Positions 52,828-60,373 of a stretch of DNA of 64,000 nucleotides are shown one piece after another. The translations under genes and the position numbers were made by a program. This DNA comes from an uncultured Pseudomonadales bacterium (GTDB lineage Bacteria; Pseudomonadota; Gammaproteobacteria; Pseudomonadales; Cellvibrionaceae), in assembly GCA_947488935.1 (NCBI GenBank), contig CANLBN010000005.1, positions 1-64,000 of the forward strand. Direction: 5' to 3'. The notes under the pieces are model-generated. The model worked only from the letters and a program-made list of their open reading frames with translations. It did no database searches and was not told the DNA's origin. The stretch's first letter is position 1; each line of letters opens with the position of its first letter.

Positions 52828-52992
52828 GGGCCTGTTCATACTCATTAAATAGCGACAACACTTTGGGCCAGACCATTTTTTCACCCAACGGCGTTAGATA
52901 TCGCTTATGTATGTTGAATACACCGCGCTCTTTCTGCCTTGTTGGTAAAAAAAGACACTGGCAGTGATTATTTAATGAGTATGAACAGGCCC
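52828..52992. mobile_element. MITE-like element with 24-bp terminal inverted repeats
   Basis: About 165 bp flanked by perfect inverted repeats: GGGCCTGTTCATACTCATTA at 52828 onward and its complement ending at 52992 (24 pairs including AAATA/TATTT). No ORF inside. It lies in the 404-base gap between divergent uvrA and the MFS gene, ending 25 bases before the MFS start. No target duplication could be settled by eye. The rest of the gap shows no gene. Confidence 0.75.
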
Positions 52993-53017
52993 TAGCCCAA
53001 TTATCTAACGAGTCACC

Positions 53018-54247
53018 ATGTCACTGGTAAAAATCTCTGAATCTCGCGCTGTATCCTCGCTGGCGACACTCTACATTGTAAGGATGCTGGGTTTATTTAT
53101 GGTATTGCCTGTACTGGTGTTGGCAGGTGATGAATATACCCAGAGTAATATTTTTCTGTTAGGTGTGGCTCTGGGTATTTATGGGTTGACACAAGCTTGC
53201 CTACAGATTCCCTTTGGCATTCTTTCTGATCGATTTGGGCGTAAACCCTTAATTATTATCGGGCTGGTTATTTTTGCATTTGGCTCCCTTATTGCGGCAA
53301 CGGCTGAGTCTGTTCATGGGTTAATTATTGGTCGTGCCTTGCAAGGTGCTGGCGCTATTGCTGGTGTTATTATGGCAATGGTTGGGGATCTAACCTCAGA
53401 TAAAACTCGCACCAAAGCAATGGCAACTATTGGTGCTTCTATTGGTGTGGCTTTTGCCTTATCGCTGGTAATTGGCCCACTGATTACAGCCGCTGGTGGT
53501 GTGCGCTGGGTGTTCTGGCTAACTTTAGTTCTGTCGCTTGTCGGTATCATCATTGTTATTTGGTTTGTACCTTCTGTTAGTAGCAATGCTAAGGATGATA
53601 CAAGTTCTCGCTTGTTGTCATTCGATGGTCTTCGTGTAGTCGCTAGCAACGGTGATTTACTTGGGCTGAACCTAGGCATTTTTATGTTACATGCCGTGCT
53701 TATGGCTTTATTCGTGGCGCTACCTATATTTTTACAAACTATTAATATACCTCCCGCTCAGCATGCATGGGTGTATTTAGGCGTTATGCTTATCTCCTTT
53801 ATATTGATGGTGCCACTCATTATTGTTGGTGAGCGCAAAGGCATCGTTAAGAAAATATTTTTAGCATTATTGATGATAGCCATACTTGCCCTTATGGGGT
53901 TAGCTATCGTACCCTCCTATGCGGAGCCCAGTTCTTTGATGGTGCTTGTCGGTATGCTTTTTTTCTTTATAGGCTTTAATTACTTAGAGGCAACACTGCC
54001 ATCATTAATGAGCAAAACTGTGCCGGAGACTCATCGTGGTGCAGGTTCTAGTATGTTTGCTACCTGCCAGTTTTTAGGGGCGGCAGTGGGTGGTATTTTA
54101 GGGGGTTGGCTATTTACCCAATTTGGTATTTCGGTACTCATGCTAAGCTGTGCCGGTGCATTACTTATTTGGTGGTTATGTGCATGCCAAATGAGTATTC
54201 CTAAAACAGACAACAAAGAAAACGATGCCAAAAATGTGTTAGCATAA
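53018..54247 (+). CDS. MFS transporter, drug-efflux (YajR-like) type
   Basis: 409 residues with 12 predicted membrane helices. Motif A, GILSDRFGRKP, is at residues 67-77 after helix 2, and the antiporter motif C-like region GASIGVAFALSLVIGPLIT is in helix 5. A transporter of this type lies between uvrA and ssb in Pseudomonas too, so this is a conserved neighbour, probably an efflux proton antiporter; the substrate is unknown. Its promoter region is occupied by the MITE-like element. Fifty-two bases separate it from ssb. Confidence 0.85.
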   Translation: MSLVKISESRAVSSLATLYIVRMLGLFMVLPVLVLAGDEYTQSNIFLLGVALGIYGLTQACLQIPFGILSDRFGRKPLIIIGLVIFAFGSLIAATAESVHGLIIGRALQGAGAIAGVIMAMVGDLTSDKTRTKAMATIGASIGVAFALSLVIGPLITAAGGVRWVFWLTLVLSLVGIIIVIWFVPSVSSNAKDDTSSRLLSFDGLRVVASNGDLLGLNLGIFMLHAVLMALFVALPIFLQTINIPPAQHAWVYLGVMLISFILMVPLIIVGERKGIVKKIFLALLMIAILALMGLAIVPSYAEPSSLMVLVGMLFFFIGFNYLEATLPSLMSKTVPETHRGAGSSMFATCQFLGAAVGGILGGWLFTQFGISVLMLSCAGALLIWWLCACQMSIPKTDNKENDAKNVLA

Positions 54248-54299
54248 ACGGCTAAATACGCTTATATAACCCATAATATTTATATCAGAGAGGAAGTCC

Positions 54300-54833
54300 A
54301 TGGCTCGCGGAATTAACAAAGTCATCTTGGTTGGTAATTTGGGTCAAGACCCAGAAGTACGTTATATGCCATCGGGTGGTGCTGTCACTAATGTGACTAT
54401 TGCAACCAGTGAAAGCTGGAAAGATAAGCAAACAGGCCAGCCTGTTGATAGGACCGAATGGCATCGAATTGTGTTTTTTAACCGCCTTGCTGAAATCGCT
54501 GGTGAATACTTAAGAAAAGGCTCTCAAGTGTACGTTGAAGGTAAATTGCAAACCCGTAAATGGCAGGACCAATCGGGAGCGGACCGCTATACAACAGAGA
54601 TAGTCGCTAATGAATTACAAATGCTAGGTGGTCGTCAAGGCCAGGGGGCTGCAAATAATATGGGCGGTGACCCAGGTTATAGCGCCGAGTCTTCTTATGG
54701 TGGTGGGCCTACCGGAGGTCAAGCCGGTGGAATGAGTGCACCCAAAGCACCTACTAGCCCACAGCCCAAACCACAGCAGGCACCCGCTGCGCCACCAAGT
54801 ATGGACAGCTTTGACGATGATATACCGTTTTAA
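54300..54833 (+). CDS. ssb: Single-stranded DNA-binding protein
   Basis: Coats single-stranded DNA in replication, recombination and repair. 177 residues: OB fold (1-112) with [20 protein letters not shown] and [18 protein letters not shown], a Gly/Pro/Gln-rich linker (about 113-165), and the acidic tip [10 protein letters not shown] (168-177) that recruits partner proteins. AGAGAGGAAGT precedes the ATG. The last 22 codons (54768-54833) recur, at 57 of 66 bases, at 59891-59956, with a three-gene block in between. The intact gene thus keeps a full tail and its own terminator while a displaced tail lies 5123 bp away. Confidence 0.98.
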   Translation: MARGINKVILVGNLGQDPEVRYMPSGGAVTNVTIATSESWKDKQTGQPVDRTEWHRIVFFNRLAEIAGEYLRKGSQVYVEGKLQTRKWQDQSGADRYTTEIVANELQMLGGRQGQGAANNMGGDPGYSAESSYGGGPTGGQAGGMSAPKAPTSPQPKPQQAPAAPPSMDSFDDDIPF

Positions 54834-54870
54834 CGATTGCTTGGAATTCAGTTGTACAACTGTTCTTATT

Positions 54871-54897
54871 AAAGCCCTGTTTTTACAGGGCTTTTTT
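54871..54897 (+). terminator. Terminator after ssb
   Basis: AAAGCCCTG/CAGGGCTTTTTT hairpin 38 bases after the ssb stop. It could also stop the convergent cargo operon. The displaced ssb tail has no comparable hairpin downstream. Confidence 0.85.
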
Positions 54898-55007
54898 GTT
54901 TTTAGTAGATTCAAGTTTTAAAAGTTGTTAATTTTTATTGGTTAACTTCAATAGCTCTATTACGTACTGGTCGCAATTAAATGCTTGGCAGTATTAGATC
55001 TTCAGTT

Positions 55008-56381
55008 TTAGGCGTTAGCAAGACTCTGTGTATATGTTGATTGTTGGGTTCGTCGTCTTTTCACGTCCGGTGTATCTGTGGATCGCCCCAGTATCGTGCT
55101 GGCGTGGGTTGTACGTCCTATCATACTGGGATGGTCAACACCAGGGCCTAGCCTTCCTTGCGGGACTAAAGCCACATGTAGCATTGAGGGTTGCAGTACT
55201 TCGGCTGCTTCGAGATTTCCAAGGGCAACGTGTTGCATAAAATGAGTATCTTGTTCTGCACCACTTGCAAAAGGAGTTAAGCTGACCTTCCCATTCTCTG
55301 TCCATATATTCCCACCCATCGATGGAATAGAGTGGCCATCAGTTATTGGCCATTTATAGTTAGTGTCGCCAATATATGATGTCACAATTCTTATGTTTTT
55401 TTGAGCCTCAGCATAGGCGATAAAGGATTTGTGAGTGATTGTGTTCTTTTCTTTAGTGCCAATGAATCGATTGGGAATATGCACTGCAAGTGTTTGGTAT
55501 TGCTTATTATCTTCAGTTTGATAATTGATGCCTAAACAAGGAATAAGGCCTTCACGATGAGGAATATCCACTTCTTCGACAGTATATGCACCTCTCAAAT
55601 CCTCCCTAACATAAATGAACATGTTCTGCTTGGCGTCACGACCCCCTTTTGTATTTTTCCCTTCTCGCCAACCAAGATACTTGAAGGTATGGGTTCCCAT
55701 ACTTTCGCCTTGGTTTACTGTCAGTTGTTCATGTTTATCCTTTCCTTCTATTACTGCAATCAGATGAGGGACCTCTTTATCTTTTAGCATAAAAGATGCC
55801 CATTGCTCTAAGCCTTCGCCAGAGTCTCCATAATTGGTTCGCTCTTTCAAGCTTTTTACATAACTTTTAATTAGATTACCCAGACTCTTGAGGCTCATTA
55901 GGCTTGCTTTGTTCTCAATAGTGCCTCCATTAGAGGCAATTTTATCTTGCAGCCCCTGTTGGAAATTGGGTTTCGCTTCGCGAGAAATAACCGCAATCTT
56001 ACTCGTATCGACGTGGTTAGAATCTTGGCCACTAATTGTGCGGTTATGGGGTTGCATTGGGCCTGCTAATGAGCCATCAGAATGGAATGTAGAACTGTTG
56101 GATCTACTAAGGTAGGAGTTACTGCGTTGAAGGCCTCTATTTGCTTCGGAGTCACGACTTTCTAGGTTGCTGCGTGGACGCTTTTTCTTAAGGCTTTGCT
56201 GCGCGGACGTACTTTCATTTGCCTCGGAGCCAGCTAGGCTCGGTGTATCAGGAGGTGTAAATGCGTCACTGTTACTGGCTGGATTCAACGTATTAGCTGG
56301 AGGCGGCGTATCCAGTGCCGTATCTTGAGGCGACACATCTTGTGCTGCGTAAGCTCCATTGTCAGGTTCAGGCGATTCCAT
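55008..56381 (-). CDS. Unknown cargo protein with EEP-nuclease-like motifs
   Basis: 457 residues, third gene of the cargo operon. I do not recognise it as a whole. Residues 1-125 are disordered: acidic/Pro-rich, then Ser/Asn-rich with a basic patch KKKRPR; the C-terminus has another basic patch KRRR. The middle (about 125-420) looks globular. LIAVIEGKDK, LAVHIPNRFIG, IVTSYIGDTNYK and GVDHPSMIG are spaced like the E, H-P, GDxN and SDH motifs of endonuclease/exonuclease/phosphatase enzymes, though none is a clean match. There is no signal peptide. Its ATG lies two bases after the stop of the upstream gene and lacks a good Shine-Dalgarno, so translation is probably coupled. An effector or toxin is possible but unproven. 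Confidence 0.6.
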   Translation of the reverse strand: MESPEPDNGAYAAQDVSPQDTALDTPPPANTLNPASNSDAFTPPDTPSLAGSEANESTSAQQSLKKKRPRSNLESRDSEANRGLQRSNSYLSRSNSSTFHSDGSLAGPMQPHNRTISGQDSNHVDTSKIAVISREAKPNFQQGLQDKIASNGGTIENKASLMSLKSLGNLIKSYVKSLKERTNYGDSGEGLEQWASFMLKDKEVPHLIAVIEGKDKHEQLTVNQGESMGTHTFKYLGWREGKNTKGGRDAKQNMFIYVREDLRGAYTVEEVDIPHREGLIPCLGINYQTEDNKQYQTLAVHIPNRFIGTKEKNTITHKSFIAYAEAQKNIRIVTSYIGDTNYKWPITDGHSIPSMGGNIWTENGKVSLTPFASGAEQDTHFMQHVALGNLEAAEVLQPSMLHVALVPQGRLGPGVDHPSMIGRTTHASTILGRSTDTPDVKRRRTQQSTYTQSLANA

Positions 56382-56383
56382 GT

Positions 56384-57940
56384 TTACATTGTCTCAATTG
56401 AAAGCGCGCGAATTTGATAGCCGCAATCTTGATAGTCACTGGTGTTTGGTGTGAGTGTAATATCCAATGTATTGAGCCCCAATTGGAGGTAATCGTGGTA
56501 GTCCACTGAGCCAAAATCCAAATTTCTCAATGACAATGTTAACAAGTTGTTTTCACCACCTTCGGCTTCCTGTGCGCTCACTAGTTTAACGATTGGATTG
56601 TCAATATTGTTATTAACAACGATGGTCACCACAACGCCAACAGTACCTACCATCCAGTGCTTCATGTACAAAAAATAGTTACTGGTCGTGTTGATGACTT
56701 TAAAGTTAACCGTCATAGAAAGGGTCGTACAGTTCTGAGTAAAGGTCGCATTAAGAGCGGTCTCTGAAGGGGTAAAGCCCGCGCCTTCGTCGACTGAAGA
56801 TGAATATTGCGTGCTATCTTCGATTAGTAGATTATTATTGATTGAGATAATCTTAAAGGGTGTTGGCGCTTGTCCAGCTGCTGGAGCTGGTACTGGTGCG
56901 ACTAGAAATTGCTGTGGTATAAAACCAATAATGGCGTTTTGAGTGTTGCCTGATGCCGTAATCGGGTCGAGCCCATATAGGCAAAGATTGAGGGCCGCTG
57001 TTTTTACACTACACGTTGTTGGTGTGGTATTGATAGATGCGGATATGGTTGAGGCTACCAGTTGATGAGAAGCAGTATAATAATTTATCTCGTGTTCGAA
57101 ATGCACCGTAGCCTCGGGAGTTGGCTGAACAAGCCAACCTACCTTCATGCTAAAGTCGACACCAAACTGAGAGAGCGAGCTAGGGGGTAATAATTGCCCG
57201 CTGGAACCATCTTGCATTAGCTCTTGGACAAAAGATGGCAGAACAATGGTGTCGCCACCATTATCAAATCGATACAGGAGTACGTTCCATGGGTACTCTT
57301 GCCCCCAAACCCAGTTGATTGAGGCATCGGTAGGGTCGGTGAATGTGTAGGCCGCCCACTCTTTTACAGTAAAAGAATCACCGGCAGAGCTCACGGATGA
57401 GATACCGGTTTGTGTGCCATTAGTTACCGACGTTGAGGCGCTATTGCCGGTAGTATTAGAGCTATTTGAGGATATGCCTCCTGTTATATCGCTTCCCCAA
57501 AAACCCAAATTTGCAGAGCTGCCATAAGTATTTGACTGCGACGTGGTTGACCCGCTGCTTTGTTGCCAAGTGGTCGACGAATCATCTTGGCTCCCTTGAC
57601 TATTGGTTAATGACACTGAGGTGTTTATTGTCCGAGGGTTGTAATCAACAATCCATTGAACTTGTTTTTTTGATGGAGACTTAAATGAAATGTTGTTAGT
57701 GACTATGGCTGGGTAATCAAGGTAAGCATTAGTATTGAGGGTTGGTGTATAGGTTGATGAGCAGGGGATTATGATCCGTTGGGTGCAAAATATTTGATAG
57801 GCGAATGAATCTAAAAGATTTCTTACATCTATATATCGACGAATCTCGTAAGAAATAATTGTTGTACCAATCACAGTGTGATCGGAGTTGGTGAGTTTTT
57901 CAACTATCTGATAGGTGTACAAATCTTTTGCGTCAATCAT
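56384..57940 (-). CDS. Unknown Ser/Thr/Gly-rich cargo protein
   Basis: 518 residues, second gene of the cargo operon, with GGAGAG 5 bases before the ATG. No family recognised. An N-terminal domain (1-105) ends in VQWIVDYNPRTINTSVSLT. Residues about 106-180 are a long low-complexity Ser/Thr/Gly/Asn run containing one GFWGSDI patch. Then a probably beta-rich domain begins KEWAAYTFTDPTDASINWVW and continues to the end, with the Pro/Ala stretch VAPVPAPAAGQAP near 355. No signal peptide or transmembrane helix stands out. A polar Ser/Thr segment between beta-rich domains recalls the membrane-inserting hairpins of beta-pore-forming toxins; this is only a resemblance. Confidence 0.65.
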   Translation of the reverse strand: MIDAKDLYTYQIVEKLTNSDHTVIGTTIISYEIRRYIDVRNLLDSFAYQIFCTQRIIIPCSSTYTPTLNTNAYLDYPAIVTNNISFKSPSKKQVQWIVDYNPRTINTSVSLTNSQGSQDDSSTTWQQSSGSTTSQSNTYGSSANLGFWGSDITGGISSNSSNTTGNSASTSVTNGTQTGISSVSSAGDSFTVKEWAAYTFTDPTDASINWVWGQEYPWNVLLYRFDNGGDTIVLPSFVQELMQDGSSGQLLPPSSLSQFGVDFSMKVGWLVQPTPEATVHFEHEINYYTASHQLVASTISASINTTPTTCSVKTAALNLCLYGLDPITASGNTQNAIIGFIPQQFLVAPVPAPAAGQAPTPFKIISINNNLLIEDSTQYSSSVDEGAGFTPSETALNATFTQNCTTLSMTVNFKVINTTSNYFLYMKHWMVGTVGVVVTIVVNNNIDNPIVKLVSAQEAEGGENNLLTLSLRNLDFGSVDYHDYLQLGLNTLDITLTPNTSDYQDCGYQIRALSIETM

Positions 57941-57986
57941 TCAATCTCTCCATGTAACTGTTGTGTAATAGATTTGATGGGAATAT

Positions 57987-59672
57987 TTACTTCTTTTGGA
58001 TCACAATCGTTTTGTCTTGGATTAAGCATTTATACTTCTTTGATGCGCTAATGAGTTTCAGGGTCGAGGGTATCGATGACCCTGAGGTAAGGATCACTTG
58101 GCTAGTCCCTGAGAAGCCGGTGTCGTCAAAGTCAATCGTCAGTGAAGTTGAAGCATTATTGCTGCCTAGCTGAAAGTTGGGCGTATTGATGTTTGAGTAT
58201 CCATTAAGAGCGAGTGTTGCTGCATTCTTCATGGTGATATTTCCCAAAGTCAGCGTTGTAGCCGACGTAGGTTGCTGTTTAAGAGTACCACCATTCAACT
58301 GAAATTCATTTGCGCCTTGATTTTGATAGTCACTCAAATCCAATGTACCGTCAGAAAGCGTTATTTCCCCATAAAAAGCGTGTTCTCCTTGAAGGCTCAG
58401 AATGCCGTTGCCTGTCATGATTAGTCCCCAAACGGCGTGGCCTCCACCCATTGGCAGTCCATCGGGGCCATTTCCTTGATTAGATTCTGCTACGCCGTCC
58501 ATGGCAACAGCTCCTACTTCATCAACAATAGAATCGCTAATGGTATAGGTCTGTTCTGGGATAAAATTTAAGAACCCACTACCCTGTAGAAACATGCCTG
58601 TTCCCGCGGCAGCGCCGTCTGAGCCACCCACTACAGAGGAGGAGCCACCTTTAACTTCTCCGCTAGCAATATTGCTAGCGGATAAACTATATATCTGGAG
58701 AGATGCATCTTGCATGATAAAAATAGCACCTCCAAACGCGGCGCCAGCACCGCTCAGTGACCCGCGTCCACCTGCCCCCCCAGGGCCGTCACCTTTAACA
58801 GCTAACCCCCCTTGACCATTCTCCCCAGAGCCCCCATTACTGCCTCCAAAACCTGGGGTGCCAGCATCCCCGCCGTTACCACCATTGCCACCAGTAGAAG
58901 ATGATAACCAGCTGTACCCCGCTGCACCGCCACCGCCACCGCCGCCACCGCCTGCACCTGCACCATAGCCAGAGTCTCCACCTGAACCGCCAGAGGAACC
59001 ATTATTCCCGGTCCCATTCCAAAAGCTGGTGCCAGAACCACCGTCACCACCACTGCCGCCAGCACAATTACCAAAGTAGCCAGGTTGTGTTACTCCAAGT
59101 AAGCTATTCGGACTTGCGCCATCGCTACCGCTATCGCCTTGTCCTTCGGCACCACCAATACCGCCAGCACCACCATTAGCGCCAGTGCTCATTCCACTGC
59201 CCCCGATAGCTGAACAATTCAGGAAACTGACATCACTCAGAATCACATTGGGGGCACTGTCACAATTAGGCGAGTAACCATTTGCACCATTTGCACTGCT
59301 AACATTAGCAATTAATAAGCCTCCACCTGCACCAAGGCAACCCGGCGCGCCCCTGCAAGACGTGCTTTTAAAAATCAGAGAGTTCAAGTTAAGTTGTTGA
59401 CAGCTAAGAACGACTAGACCGTGCCACCATCCTTGTCCATCGATTGTTACTGGATTGCTGTCATCAGCAGCTTCAATAGTCAACATCCCTGCTGTATTGA
59501 TAGGCGTTAAGTTCCCATCTAATGTCAGAGTGCTGACAGTGATTTGGATTGTGAGATTATCGGACGCGCCCATGGCGTTAGCGTTGTTGGTAATAGTGTT
59601 ATTAAAACTGCTTAGCGAATTGACCTGAATGGTTGACGTGCCGTCAGTAGATTTTTTCTCGCTTACTTTCAT
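57987..59672 (-). CDS. Gly-rich beta-helix-like cargo protein
   Basis: First gene of the cargo operon. 561 residues from the ATG at 59672, which has GGAG 8 bases upstream; the frame is open to 59783 but that stretch reads as non-coding. Residues about 1-130 have short beta-strand repeats (LTIQITVSTLTLDGNLTP, MLTIEAADDSNPVTIDGQG). About 130-310 is extremely Gly-rich with GGxGG repeats and a run of nine Gly. The C-terminal 230 residues are again beta-helix-like (GEITLSDGTLDLSDY, GGTLKQQPTSATTLTLGNIT), as in autotransporter or polymorphic-membrane-protein passengers. There is no signal peptide and no autotransporter barrel, so secretion, if any, needs another route. Adhesin or structural role is a guess. 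Confidence 0.7.
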   Translation of the reverse strand: MKVSEKKSTDGTSTIQVNSLSSFNNTITNNANAMGASDNLTIQITVSTLTLDGNLTPINTAGMLTIEAADDSNPVTIDGQGWWHGLVVLSCQQLNLNSLIFKSTSCRGAPGCLGAGGGLLIANVSSANGANGYSPNCDSAPNVILSDVSFLNCSAIGGSGMSTGANGGAGGIGGAEGQGDSGSDGASPNSLLGVTQPGYFGNCAGGSGGDGGSGTSFWNGTGNNGSSGGSGGDSGYGAGAGGGGGGGGGAAGYSWLSSSTGGNGGNGGDAGTPGFGGSNGGSGENGQGGLAVKGDGPGGAGGRGSLSGAGAAFGGAIFIMQDASLQIYSLSASNIASGEVKGGSSSVVGGSDGAAAGTGMFLQGSGFLNFIPEQTYTISDSIVDEVGAVAMDGVAESNQGNGPDGLPMGGGHAVWGLIMTGNGILSLQGEHAFYGEITLSDGTLDLSDYQNQGANEFQLNGGTLKQQPTSATTLTLGNITMKNAATLALNGYSNINTPNFQLGSNNASTSLTIDFDDTGFSGTSQVILTSGSSIPSTLKLISASKKYKCLIQDKTIVIQKK

Positions 59673-59871
59673 CCATGTATCTCCATGTTGTATTTTATTA
59701 ATAGGCGTTTGAGAGTCTTGCTTTGTACATTCCCGTTGGAGTATATATCTAATATATTGGACTTCCCAAAGTATTGTAGACATTTCTTGGCTATTATTTG
59801 AGCATAGGGAAAATGTATAAGTTTAAAAGCCCAAATGTTCAGATAGATTTAGACATGCAGTAAATGCTAGT

Positions 59872-59903
59872 CTTGTTGTGGCCCACAGCTAAGCCACAAC
59901 AAG
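59872..59903. repeat. Perfect inverted repeat at the displaced ssb tail
   Basis: CTTGTTGTGGC (59872-59882) and GCCACAACAAG (59893-59903), 11 bp arms around a 10-base centre. The right arm is the beginning of the displaced ssb tail. The intact ssb lacks the left arm. Layout resembles a tyrosine-recombinase core site; untested. Confidence 0.5.
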
Positions 59904-59956
59904 CACCCGCTGCGCCACCGCGTATGGATAGCTTTGATGATGATATACCATTTTGA
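59891..59956 (+). pseudogene. Displaced ssb 3' end
   Basis: Encodes [20 protein letters not shown] plus F and a TGA stop: the last 21 SSB residues with one change (Ser to Arg). Homology may extend about ten bases further upstream (CCCACAGC) with a one-base deletion. The rest of ssb is absent; the sequence just before it bears no resemblance to the ssb linker. The 215 bases between the cargo gene start and this point hold no other gene. Confidence 0.9.
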
Positions 59957-59987
59957 CAGTTACCATTGAGTATTGTGTTATGAATTT

Positions 59988-60272
59988 ATGACAAAAAAGA
60001 AGAAATTATTTATAACAGCATTTGGTGGAAAGCTACAAGAAATAACCTATGATTGCAAAGGCTTCTTCCCTTGGTCTACAGCCAAAAATAGAAAAGCACT
60101 ACAGGGGTATTACGACGCTGATAAAGATTGGGTTGGATTATTTAATAATAGGGCTGGCTGTATGCTTCAAAATGTGTAAGAAATACGATATGTGACATGG
60201 GAAAGAAAACCTGGCAATGTTTCATTGGGTGTTATGTTATTTAGGGAAGAAATGAAGCGAGCTGTGAACTGA
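59988..60272 (+). pseudogene. Small ORF split by an in-frame stop
   Basis: The ATG at 59988 opens 63 codons (TKKKKLFITAFGGKLQEITY...GCMLQNV) ending at TAA 60177-60179. The same frame continues open for 30 more codons, protein-like in composition (YVTWERKPGNVSLGVMLFRE...), to TGA at 60270-60272. It looks like one gene of about 94 codons broken by a nonsense mutation, or possibly read-through. No family recognised and no clear Shine-Dalgarno. It starts 31 bases after the displaced ssb stop. Confidence 0.4.
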
Positions 60273-60373
60273 TTGCTTAAAGTGAAAATAAATCATTACA
60301 ATCAATTGAGTTGAAATCAAGAAGTCTGAATCAATTAAAGATAATTCAAATAATAATAAAAAGGAAATAGTTC

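Larger units (their letters stand above)
54768..59956. mobile_element. Putative integrative element bounded by ssb 3'-end repeats
   Basis: Direct repeats of the ssb C-terminal codons define both ends: 54768-54833 (in the intact gene) and 59891-59956 (displaced). They share 57 of 66 bases, including a 17-base identical block GCACCCGCTGCGCCACC at 54780 and 59903. Eight of nine differences are silent (including TAA/TGA); one changes Ser to Arg. Between them lies a minus-strand three-gene operon of unfamiliar proteins. No integrase, transposase or relaxase is visible inside, so it would need a recombinase in trans, or be a decayed relic. Alternative: duplication of ssb with deletion of most of the second copy. 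Confidence 0.65.

Noticed and set aside
52993..53017. Target-site duplication flanking the MITE-like element
   Set aside because: CTAG occurs near both ends but not at matching distances from the inverted repeats, so no duplication is called.
54834..59890. Search for an integrase, transposase or relaxase in the ssb-bounded block
   Set aside because: None of the frames there shows catalytic motifs of such enzymes; autonomy of the element is therefore not claimed.
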